DNA from: Lactarius indigo
Taxonomy: Eukaryota > Basidiomycota > Agaricomycetes > Russulales > Russulaceae
Direction: 5' to 3'
NCBI GenBank assembly: GCA_025766275.1
Contig: JAFKAC010000023.1
Location: 682,001-746,000, forward strand
Length of the DNA stretch: 64,000 nucleotides
Below, in pieces: positions 19,734 through 27,160 of this stretch. The notes under the pieces were generated by a model, which worked only from the letters and a program-made list of their open reading frames with translations, was not told the DNA's origin and made no database searches. Position 1 is the first letter of the stretch, and each line of letters starts with the position of its first letter. Position numbers and translations under genes: made by a program.

Positions 19734-21727
19734 TCTTTGGCCTGTTCTCCTGCCGTTTTTGTGCTAGCCGCGTTGATTTGTGGTGCGGGCGTTGTGCTCG
19801 GCGCCGGTGACATATACCCGGGCAGCGACGGCGCGTATTGTGATGGCACGTACTGCGAGATGGGTCCTTGGGGGTATCCCGTAGTTTCAGTCATGCGACT
19901 GCTGGACGGGGTAGCTTGCCATTGCTGCGTGCGCGGGTACGGACAATTTCGTGAGAGGTGGCCAGGAGCATGACAGTTATAGCAAAGGACATTCCTTAAG
20001 TCCCTTCGAGATCCTCCTCTGCCTCGTCCTCGAGCTCCCGGTCCTCCTCTTGGTGGGAACGGCGGCGTAGGCCAGTCATGGCGTGGCAGCTTATTGAAGT
20101 CGATGTCTTCCGATCCCGCGAGTCTTACTTTGGCACGGTCAGCCGAGGTGTCCATCGCCCATGGATTAGTCTGTGGCAGGTTCTGCGGAAGTGTCCATCC
20201 CGCATTACCGCCTTGCTTCTTTGGCGGCGTCGTCGTGTTTTTGTATTCGTTTAGTCTCGCCTTGAGGTGTATATAGTTCTTCTGCCGTTTGAGGACGGCC
20301 CTTTTCCAGTCGTTGAACATGACGGGATCGTCGAACTGGAACGCGTTTTTAAACAGTTCCTTGGGCAGCCCCGACGTAAAGAGGTCGATGGTTTGGGGTT
20401 CATCGAGGCGGTAGTGAGCCTTCCGTGCGAGCTGTTCAAAATCATTGACGTACTTGTCAATGTCCTCTCCCGTCATTTTGAAGCCCTTTCGTAGTATAGC
20501 TTGGGCTTGCTCCCTTTCCAACGTGTTTTCGAACCTCTGACTGAATCCATCAGCTACGGCATCCCATAGGTCGCAAGTGTAGGGGCTGATTCCTCGTTGT
20601 ATTTGCCTGTTGAGCCAGTTCAGGAAGGATAGAACCCATTCACTGACGGCTCCGCCTTTGATGTAGGAAAGGAACAGAAGGCATCTTCTGTAGTCGTTGC
20701 GCATGATTGGGGCGTCTAGATTCATACCCCAATAGACATGCCACTGCGTTAAAAATTGATCTACTTTGAGTCTGTCTCCGTCAAAGATGGAAGGTGGCTC
20801 GCCGGTTAATTTTTTGTTGTGGGGTCCTCCCCCTCCGGCTCCTCCCCCTCCGGCTCCTCCAGCACCTCCTCCTCCACCGCCTCCTCCACCTCCTGGTGGT
20901 CCCGTGGGTGGCATTCTTGGTGGTTCGTTCCTTCGTAGGTCAAACGGGATGCCTCCTCCTGGTGGCGGCGGTGGGTCTCCGCCCAGTCCTCCTGTTCCTG
21001 GTGGGAGGTCTAGTGCCAGTGGTCGCCCTGATGGGGGGTCCCCCCTGTCTGATCCGATCGCCCGAAAGATTGCGGCGTCATCTGCGGTCATTCGTACTCC
21101 GGTTTCTGGGTTGATGGGCATAAGAATGTCTCTTGCTTCTTCGTGTATTGCCCGTGCCTCCTCCATCGCGACTTCCTCCATTGCGCGTGTTATTGTTGCC
21201 ATGATTGCTGGTGATCGGATGTGAATTGGTTCTGGCTCGGTGATATGTGCAGACTCAGCTCTTTCTATCAGGAGGTCTTGTATCGCTCCTCCGCTCGTTT
21301 CCGTCTGGTTCGGCTCTCGGCCTTCGCTTTCCTCTTGGCTTTGATCTTCTTCTTCTTCTTCTTCTTCTGATACTACTTCTCCCGTGGAGTGTTCTCGTAC
21401 TTGTCCATCAATGGGTCCCCAGTCTGATCGGCTGTTGAGCTCTCGTGCGTCGATGTCGCAACGGTATCTGGGTCCAGCTGGCCGTATAATATCCCACTGG
21501 GAGTCTATAGGGTTCCACGCAACTTCTACCCAACACAGGTGATCGAAGTTGAACTCAACTGGGCGAAACCTTGAAGGTCCGTTAAACTCCACAAAGTATC
21601 CGGTTTCTTCTGCTCGTTCCCTCCAACTGGCAGCTTGTAAAAAGCGCGTAGGGACGTTGCGTTCTCCCCTTCTTGGGATCGAGTACGGATGGAAGCTCGT
21701 CCACTGGTCTCTTGTTGTTACGGCCAC
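19643..21727 (-). CDS. gag: D Gag polyprotein
   Basis: A 694-codon open frame, starting at a GTG (21727-21725) in strong Kozak context (A at -3, G at +4); no ATG lies near the start. It has an N-terminal module (about 1-115: YFVEFNGP, RFRPVEFNFDHLCWVE), an acidic and helical linker, a Gly/Pro tract (about 250-300) and a capsid-like region (VDQFLTQWHVYWGMN, LLFLSYIKGGAVSEWVL). A CCHC knuckle CYNCHAPGHLSRNC follows (about residues 590-605), and the ORF ends GKEGFRDA*. Role: particle assembly and RNA packaging. Pol follows by -1 frameshifting. The start codon is inferred. Confidence 0.9.
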   Translation of the reverse strand: MAVTTRDQWTSFHPYSIPRRGERNVPTRFLQAASWRERAEETGYFVEFNGPSRFRPVEFNFDHLCWVEVAWNPIDSQWDIIRPAGPRYRCDIDARELNSRSDWGPIDGQVREHSTGEVVSEEEEEEEDQSQEESEGREPNQTETSGGAIQDLLIERAESAHITEPEPIHIRSPAIMATITRAMEEVAMEEARAIHEEARDILMPINPETGVRMTADDAAIFRAIGSDRGDPPSGRPLALDLPPGTGGLGGDPPPPPGGGIPFDLRRNEPPRMPPTGPPGGGGGGGGGGAGGAGGGGAGGGGPHNKKLTGEPPSIFDGDRLKVDQFLTQWHVYWGMNLDAPIMRNDYRRCLLFLSYIKGGAVSEWVLSFLNWLNRQIQRGISPYTCDLWDAVADGFSQRFENTLEREQAQAILRKGFKMTGEDIDKYVNDFEQLARKAHYRLDEPQTIDLFTSGLPKELFKNAFQFDDPVMFNDWKRAVLKRQKNYIHLKARLNEYKNTTTPPKKQGGNAGWTLPQNLPQTNPWAMDTSADRAKVRLAGSEDIDFNKLPRHDWPTPPFPPRGGPGARGRGRGGSRRDLRNVLCYNCHAPGHLSRNCPYPRTQQWQATPSSSRMTETTGYPQGPISQYVPSQYAPSLPGYMSPAPSTTPAPQINAASTKTAGEQAKEWLTQVANSTDEVKDLILQDLWGKEGFRDA

Positions 21728-21732
21728 GGTGT

Positions 21733-22007
21733 ATCTTGGTCTTAATGTAACGCCGTCACGACGTTAGCTCGACTTGAGCTCGGCAGAGGCGGTAACAACT
21801 TAGCGGAATCCTTGAAGACGCGTAGGTCCAAGTGTAGGTCTTTAGTGAACACTCGAAGGTGCACTACAACAGTTGCGATTCTATGTTGCGGCTTAGGGCG
21901 GGACAAAGTCTTAGAGAAAGAGAAAGAGAGAGAGAGAGAGAGAAAACAAGTGACGATTCAAGAAGACCAAGATGGCGTATCTTGGTCTTCACAAGACGGT
22001 TTAAATA
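21733..22007 (-). promoter_or_regulatory. D TATA box, self-primer and PBS
   Basis: On the minus strand TATTTAA starts at 22007. Exactly 34 nt downstream the 11-mer ATCTTGGTCTT begins (21973-21963), preceded by its hairpin partner. The PBS AAGACCAAGAT (21743-21733) lies 2 nt inside the LTR border and is perfectly complementary to it. If transcription starts at or near 21973, the RNA 5' end can prime minus-strand DNA as in Tf1. Confidence 0.7.
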
Positions 22008-22243
22008 CATATTCAACAGGCTTTGAAGCGCTGTTATGAGTCACAGTAGGGTAGCGTCCAACGTATCGCAGAAACAACTCGAATCCTAATACTACTAGCA
22101 CTAGTATTGGTGGCGCGGTTCTCAGTCAGCAATCTCGTGCAATCTCCTATCGTACTCGTATCGCCTATCGTAAGTCCGTCACTAATATACCTTACCGCCG
22201 TAGTGACAACCGGTACAGTAAGGGTTCAAGTCGATATGTGACA
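21746..22243 (-). repeat. D 5' LTR
   Basis: 498-bp LTR, near-identical to 14405-14902. Followed on its outer side by the ttgtg duplication (22244-22248) and the uninterrupted ORF X of element C. Confidence 0.95.
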
Positions 22244-22668
22244 TTGTGCCAGTTTTGGTACAACAGAGAACAGTGCCTTCTGAACACGTCGAGTTCTCGG
22301 GGGGTTTGGGTTGGTAGGCTCTTGGTTACTAGGATAGCCTCGGGGAGGTGACAATGGATTTCTCGGGGTTGGGTCTTGAGATACTGGGCTTTGTCGCTGC
22401 TTGTGGAATGCTGCCTTGCAGTTGGAGTTGCTTGGATACTGGGGTACACCAGTTCACTTGGTCCGGCTTGGTTAATACTTGGAAGGGGAATCTGGGTGTT
22501 GGTAGCTCGGCGAGCTCTGGGGGCCCTTCTTGGGGTAGCAGGGGTACTAGGGGTCGAGACTATGGGTCGATCATCCACTTGGAAGTGACGATGAGTTCTT
22601 CTTTGGGCGACGTGTGAGGATGCCAGGTTAATTGCCCAATGAATTGGATCCAGGGTTTGACTTGTCAA
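22244..22668 (-). CDS. C accessory ORF X, N-terminal part
   Basis: Opens at a TTG (22668) directly on a perfect hairpin; no ATG is evident. It encodes QTLDPIHWAINLASSH, a Pro/Arg-rich stretch with PATPRRAPRARRATNT, and a C-terminal piece ELDVFRRHCSLLYQNWH that runs in frame into 14404-14145 once D is removed. About 140 codons here. Not recognised as any known family. It precedes gag and lies behind ORFs at 22840-23691, 23799-24416 and 24511-25059, which together fill the 5' region of C. Confidence 0.55.
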
Positions 22669-22737
22669 ATTTTACACTCGTAAAATTTATCTCGATAATC
22701 TATACTATCTAGTCTTTTTCTCTATAAGGTAGATAGT
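22667..22737 (-). other. Hairpin cluster before ORF X
   Basis: In the 171-bp gap between two C accessory ORFs: a perfect 9-bp inverted repeat with 4-nt loop (22667-22688, AAATTTTAC actc GTAAAATTT), a 5-bp arm pair ttatc/gataa (22687-22698), and 8-bp arms ACTATCTA/TAGATAGT at 22704-22711 and 22730-22737. The first hairpin overlaps the start of ORF X and shares loop ACTC (GAGT in element sense) with the hairpins at 23690 and 23754. Confidence 0.65.
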
Positions 22738-22839
22738 TAACTCCAGGGGACCACAACACTATGTTGGGGGGTGTCGGGGGGGTGTTAGGACGATAACCAC
22801 AGGTGCAAACTTCTTGAGAGCACCAACAGGGGCCGGAGG

Positions 22840-23691
22840 TCAGAGTTGGTCCCCAGCCGTCGTTAGGACTAGGCGGCTGATTGGTATCTCCGTTATGTAG
22901 GGAGATGTCGGAGTCTGAAGATTCGTCTTCAGTTTCAGGGGAACTAGGGGTAGTCGATCTGTAATTCGGCGAAGCAAGGGTGGAGTCCGGAAAGTTTCTC
23001 TAGCGTTGAGAATCGAAACTAACTCTGGGTCGTCAGAGGTAGAAGGGGGGTAGTGCCAGATACTCGGGTTGACAAGGTTCCGGTCAGGGTTGGTCAGGGT
23101 AGTTTCCCACGCAGAGGTGGCGAAGGAATAAGTGAACTCCGAACTATCAGTGACGACTAGACGGGGGGCGGAGTCAGGGTGAATGATTACTCGGAGTTCT
23201 TGAAAGGAAATCTGTATTTCCTGATACGTGAGGCGGAGTCGGTCAACGTAATGAAGAGAGAAACCGTCTTCGAGTTGCTGAACATAGTGGTCTCGACGAG
23301 GGGGAATGTGGACAAACCAAAGATAATCGCTCTTGGTCCACACTAGGAGTTGGTCTGTTGGGTGATTGGTAGCAGAGACGGAGTTTGAAAGATGCCAATA
23401 AAGGAGTTGCTCGTCGGCAGCCTTGACGACTTCAGAAAGATCGTCAATAAACTCGTGGTAAACCCTTTCGGGGATGACTTCTCCAAAGTCAAAGAGGTCG
23501 ATAAGGGTACGTAAGGCGGTAGGGGGTTCTGTCCAACAGTCAAGATGGGGGTTATCGATGAGGTCGTAAGTGGAGGTGATGGGATAATAGCGGTCAAGTT
23601 GCCGCTGCCTGTGGGACTCGAAGTTAACTCGGGCTCGCGAGAGCCTTTGCTCTTCAGATAAGTTGAAGGTAAACGGAGTAGAAGGCGGCAC
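22840..23691 (-). CDS. C accessory ORF, 283 codons, unknown
   Basis: Uninterrupted ORF in element sense, starting at a GTG (23691) that overlaps a perfect hairpin; no ATG is nearby. It contains EEQRLSRARVNFESH, YYPITSTYDLIDNPHLD, a central globular-looking part (LLVWTKSDYLWFVHIP, RLRLTYQEIQISFQELRV) and a C-terminal RRITDRLPLVPLKLK. Mixed hydrophobic/charged composition without low complexity suggests a folded protein. No family recognised. It may form a longer protein with its neighbours by splicing or recoding. Confidence 0.55.
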   Translation of the reverse strand: MPPSTPFTFNLSEEQRLSRARVNFESHRQRQLDRYYPITSTYDLIDNPHLDCWTEPPTALRTLIDLFDFGEVIPERVYHEFIDDLSEVVKAADEQLLYWHLSNSVSATNHPTDQLLVWTKSDYLWFVHIPPRRDHYVQQLEDGFSLHYVDRLRLTYQEIQISFQELRVIIHPDSAPRLVVTDSSEFTYSFATSAWETTLTNPDRNLVNPSIWHYPPSTSDDPELVSILNARETFRTPPLLRRITDRLPLVPLKLKTNLQTPTSPYITEIPISRLVLTTAGDQL

Positions 23692-23809
23692 TTAAATCAC
23701 TCGATTTAAGTCCAAAACCCGAATAAGTAAACACTTACTTACTTTGCGTTGTACTTAAAACACTCGTTTCAAGACAAGGCAAATATATAACCACTTATCT
23801 AAAGTGGTT
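23690..23809 (-). other. Triple hairpin region between C accessory ORFs
   Basis: Three inverted repeats fill most of the 107-bp gap. ACTTAAATC actc GATTTAAGT (23690-23711) is perfect. CTTAAAAC actc GTTTCAAG (23754-23773) pairs fully in element-sense RNA through one G-U wobble. AACCACTT atcta AAGTGGTT (23789-23809) holds the upstream ORF's stop codon TAG in its loop. The first two share the same tetraloop as the hairpin at 22667. Confidence 0.65.
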
Positions 23810-24416
23810 GGTCGTCAGGAAAGGTGGAAATGAAACTAAAGGGGTCGGCAGGAATACGAGGGGAAAAACAGTAAGCAAGAAGGTGGGGGGCAGAGCGAAT
23901 TAAGTCCTCAAAAAAGTAGGCCTGTTGGTGAGCGTAAATTTGTCCGTTAAAGGCGAAGCGTAAATGTCCGTAAGTGGTAACAATCCTTCCGTCCAAAAAG
24001 TCCTGGATCTCTAGGGTCACTAGAGAGTCAATGTATCCCGCCCTGTGGATGTTAGCAAGGGGGGCGAAGACGCGTCTCAGGCCTTCCCTGAAGTCGTAGC
24101 GGATGGTCCCAAAGGGAGTGTCAGGGGAAGGAAGGTCGTAGATGGCCTGGGAACAGACGTACAGGGGAGGGAAGTCGGGGTGTTGAGCAGGGTCAACAAC
24201 ACACGGGAAGAGGGCGTAGACGTGAGGGGGAAGGAGGTGAAAGGGGGTGACGGAAGGAAAGATCGGGGGAAAGTTAACGAGGGAGGTGGCGAGGGGAACT
24301 CTAGTGATCAGTTCCCGGAGTGTGGTGGAGGTGGGCCGCCAAGATTCTCCTTGCGGAGTGATGATGGCAATGTACTGGTGGGGGTGTTCTCCTTGGTGAA
24401 GGAGGCAAGGAGGGGC
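23799..24416 (-). CDS. C accessory ORF, about 205 codons, unknown
   Basis: Frame open from a TAA at 24419-24417 to the TAG at 23799, without an ATG. The sequence looks protein-like throughout: HQYIAIITPQGESWRP, LRELITRVPLATSLVNFPPI, VYALFPCVVDPAQHPDF, TPFGTIRYDFREGLRRVF, TTYGHLRFAFNGQIYAHQ. A GTGAGT donor-like site lies just upstream near 24499, and CTACTAAG/CAG branch and acceptor-like motifs lie near 24390-24430. The lack of a start codon may therefore mean a spliced first exon (24511-25059). No family recognised. Confidence 0.5.
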   Translation of the reverse strand, partial: APPCLLHQGEHPHQYIAIITPQGESWRPTSTTLRELITRVPLATSLVNFPPIFPSVTPFHLLPPHVYALFPCVVDPAQHPDFPPLYVCSQAIYDLPSPDTPFGTIRYDFREGLRRVFAPLANIHRAGYIDSLVTLEIQDFLDGRIVTTYGHLRFAFNGQIYAHQQAYFFEDLIRSAPHLLAYCFSPRIPADPFSFISTFPDDQPL

Positions 24417-24510
24417 TTAGTAGGCGGTGGCGCCAAGGGGGGGAAGGTTCTCCTGGTCGGGGTGAGGGGCCGGAGGGAAGACAGGGCCTTGTTCCGCTAC
24501 TCACTTGTAG

Positions 24511-25059
24511 TTAATCGGCGAGTCGGGGGTTGCAAGGTGGGAGGGGACCGGAACAGGAGACGGAGAACGACGAGGAGTCGGAGGAAGAACAGGAGGTGGC
24601 GAAGGAGAGCCACGAATGGAAAGAGGGGGGCGGGGGGGTCGGGACTCGGGGAGGCGCAGACTCGGCGCGGGGTTCAGGGGACAAGGGGACGACGTTCCCG
24701 TTGAGGTCGATGATCTCGAGGACCTCTTCGTAGAACTGGGCGACACTGGGGGACAGGGGACGAGGGGAAGGACGAGGAGTGGCTTCTTCAGCCGGGGCGT
24801 AGGGGTAGACTAGTTCGGGGGTTGTGTCCCGAACAAGGGCAACAGGGGCGGGGGGCTCGTCACCACCGAAGGTGGCAGGGGTGTAGGGGGCGGTGAAACG
24901 GAGGCTGTCAAGGCGGACAGCGGAGGTGGAGGGAACAGGGGAGGCGTGGGAAAAGTCGAGGGGGCTACCTTGATTGTCGAACTCTGACTGGTAGCTGGCA
25001 GAGTCTCCGTCCCACTGACCATACTGCGAGAAGTCGTACTCATAGTTGTAGTCAGTCAC
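24511..25059 (-). CDS. C first ORF after 5' LTR, unknown
   Basis: A 182-codon ATG-started ORF 30 nt inside the PBS: MTDYNYEYDFSQYGQWDG, a Tyr/Asp/Gln-rich start followed by Pro/Ser-rich low complexity (VAQFYEEVLEIIDLNGNVV, then SSSDSSSF). It is the first AUG of the C transcript. A splice-donor-like GTGAGT lies about 12 nt past its stop in another frame, so the stop may be bypassed by splicing or the ORF may be frameshifted. Function unknown; a disordered leader region is the safest description. Confidence 0.5.
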   Translation of the reverse strand: MTDYNYEYDFSQYGQWDGDSASYQSEFDNQGSPLDFSHASPVPSTSAVRLDSLRFTAPYTPATFGGDEPPAPVALVRDTTPELVYPYAPAEEATPRPSPRPLSPSVAQFYEEVLEIIDLNGNVVPLSPEPRAESAPPRVPTPPPPSFHSWLSFATSCSSSDSSSFSVSCSGPLPPCNPRLAD

Positions 25060-25088
25060 TAGAGCAGCCCGAGGTCAGTCTTGTTAAA

Positions 25089-25328
25089 CAGACTGTCCAA
25101 GTGTGGTGAACTCACTGTCACTCGACAGCGAGGGATATGGTTGAAGACGATGGCGGGCAAGGTAGAGACGGAGAGAGCGTTGAAGGGGGCAGAAAGGAGG
25201 CGTTCTTGGCTCAAAGAGGATAGTGGCGCACACAAGGTGGGGCACTCGAAGGAGCTGAGAGGCAAGAGGGAAGATGTCACAAGTGGACAGTCTGAGGGAC
25301 TGTCCGATAGATTGTGCTAGCTTATATA
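25089..25328 (-). promoter_or_regulatory. C TATA box, self-primer and PBS
   Basis: On the minus strand TATATAA starts at 25328. Exactly 34 nt later the 11-mer CAGACTGTCCA begins (25294-25284), forming a hairpin with the preceding ggacagtc. The PBS TGGACAGTCTG (25099-25089) lies 2 nt past the LTR end and is its perfect complement. The sequence differs completely from that of A/B/D but the geometry is identical. Confidence 0.75.
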
Positions 25329-25796
25329 CTACAGGGGGTGGTCTGTGCGTAGGTTTAGGGCAGGCTTAGGGCCTGTCCACGGGTGCTGCGCAATACTGCG
25401 GATTGGAACATTCCAGAGACAAGTTATTAATACTGTCCAATCAGATTAAGGGATAAGCATGGTACGACTGCGCCGCAGTCGATGGCGTCATATTGCACCA
25501 TAGGGGCATGATTCTGCAGCAGCTGCGGAACCTGTGATCAGAACATGTGTTTCTTGGGACTTGGTTGATTATCTTCATTGATCGATAAACGATCAACCGT
25601 TGATTGATACACATGCATGTACACGCGTGACTTGGAAAGACAGAGTAATCACGTGACACATCACGTGACCGTCGGAGAGCGAAATTCAAACTCCGATTTC
25701 GGATTTCCCCTTTAGGAAATTGATGACATAAGTCCGGTCCGGTCCGGCCCGGTCCTAAGCGCCTTGAGTCACGACCAGGTTTATAGGTTCGTGACA
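25102..25796 (-). repeat. C element 5' LTR
   Basis: 695-bp LTR, near-identical to 7323-8017 with small clusters of differences near 25151-25195. It ends GTTCGTGACA at 25796, exactly where an open LINE ORF1 frame begins. Confidence 0.92.
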
Positions 25797-27160
25797 CCAT
25801 CAACGAACTAGGGGAGACCACAACCTCTCTGGACAAAGCGGCCTCTGACATGGCAAAATCCATCAGCGAAGCCACGGCAGCTACCTCTCAGGCAGCTAGC
25901 ACAGCTCGCTCATACAAGGAAGTGCTCACCACCACGCAGCTCTATGTGGAGCGATCCCCAGCTCCCCTTCACCCAGCACACACAATTGGCAGCCGCTCCC
26001 CATAAGACATCCTCACCGGCGTCGACATAAGCAGGGAGAAGAAGTCCAAACAAGTTATTTTCAACTCAGAGAAAGGAGAAGACTCGTACCTGAACACCTT
26101 CGAAATTCAGGAGCGTGCAGACAAAGTCCTAGCAGACATTCTTCCCCCCCCACCAGAAGGTGCTAAAGTAGAGCAGGTCATCAAGCTCAGAAATGGGAGC
26201 CTTATCCTCCAATTCGCATCAAAAGAAGCGGCGGACTGGTTCAAAACCCCCATCAATGAGCTTGAGTTCACAAGGAAGTTCGACTCTGGACTTTCCGTCA
26301 GGGAGACAACCTTCCCCATCGTCGTCCCCAGAATCCCGACTACCTTCGACCCGTCCAATTCCAGCCACCTCAGAGAAATAGAAGAAGTCAATCGACTCCC
26401 GGAGAATACCTTGAGGAGAGCCAAATGGATCAAACCTGAACAAAGGTGATCACAAGGCCAAAGATTCGCCTACGCCGTTTTCTCCCTCTCATCCGCAGCG
26501 TTAGCTAATAGAACAATCAAGGACAGCTTATATGTATGCAGCATCAGGACATTCCCCAAAAAGCTGAAGCACGAACCCAAACAGTGCATGAAGTGCAGGA
26601 AATGGGGGCACTATGCAACCAATTGCCATGCCATACACGACACCTGTGGCACCTGCGGCGAACAGCACAAAACCAGGGACTGCAAATCGGAAGGAAAACG
26701 CTTCTGCGTTTCATGCAAGTCGGACACACACGCCAGCTGGGATCGAGAATGTCTGGCCTTCCTCAGGAAGTGTGACGACTACAATGGGTACCACCCTGAA
26801 AACAACCTAGTATTTTTCCCAACCGACGAGGACTGGACGCTAACCCTGCAACCCGACAGGCTTCCCCTCGACGACAAATTCCCAGAGAAATACCAGGTGG
26901 GATCTCTCCCCTCCCTCCACAGCGGAACACACCACCCACCAACACGTCAAATACAGAAACACAAGAAGCATCCGACCAAAGGCAAAGTAGATGACCAGGC
27001 AATAATCGAAGACTTCTTCGGGAAGGTGGTAGACTCCCTCCCATGGGCGCCGCATCCTCTACCACCCAAACCCTACACAGATGAAGAAGACTACAACATC
27101 CATTTTGAGGGAGACATAAACGACTTGCCAGCGGACTTCCTCCAGACCCCTAATATATGA
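25797..27160 (+). pseudogene. LINE ORF1 (zinc-knuckle nucleic-acid binding)
   Basis: Frame 25799: starts mid-protein (INELGETTTSLDKAASDM), so the N-terminus was lost at the C LTR. A coiled-coil-like Ala/Ser region follows, then a part resembling LINE ORF1 RNA-binding folds (VEQVIKLRNGSLILQFAS). Three Cys/His knuckles come next at 26585-26760: CMKCRKWGHYATNC, CGTCGEQHKTRDC and CVSCKSDTHASWDREC. In-frame stops occur at 26003 (TAA) and 26447 (TGA). It ends TGA at 27158-27160, overlapping the ORF2 start in ATGA. It would coat LINE RNA if intact. Confidence 0.85.

Larger units (their letters stand above)
14405..22243 (-). mobile_element. Ty3/gypsy chromovirus D, young and near-intact
   Basis: Full element in minus orientation inserted in C: LTRs at 14405-14902 and 21746-22243 (498 bp each), and target duplication ttgtg at 14400-14404 and 22244-22248. 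By eye the LTRs differ at one position (14689 a, 22030 g), a CpG transition, so insertion is recent. Gag is open, and Pol is open from the frameshift site through the chromodomain into the C-terminal module. The only visible lesion is a TGA at 15024 that shortens the tail by about 29 codons. It has all signals for autonomous mobility. Confidence 0.95.
7323..25796 (-). mobile_element. Ty3/gypsy chromovirus C with 5' accessory region
   Basis: Bounded by two 695-bp LTRs (7323-8017 and 25102-25796) that differ at only a few positions. In element sense (minus): 5' LTR, PBS, about 3.1 kb with several unknown ORFs, gag, pol, polypurine tract, 3' LTR. D and a hAT-type MITE are nested inside. The two outer flanks (ttgat left, ccatc right) do not match, and each flank belongs to a different host element. 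The element is therefore best explained as a recombinant of two C insertions. Confidence 0.87.

Noticed and set aside
20766..21224. Plus-strand ORFs rich in Pro (also 2539-2877, 53901-54239)
   Set aside because: Antisense shadows of the Gly/Pro tracts of Gag; composition explains their length, and no independent start or conservation is visible.
24045..24704. 219-codon plus-strand ORF in the C 5' region
   Set aside because: Arg/Gly-rich antisense of a Pro-rich GC-rich stretch; the minus strand has the more protein-like frame.
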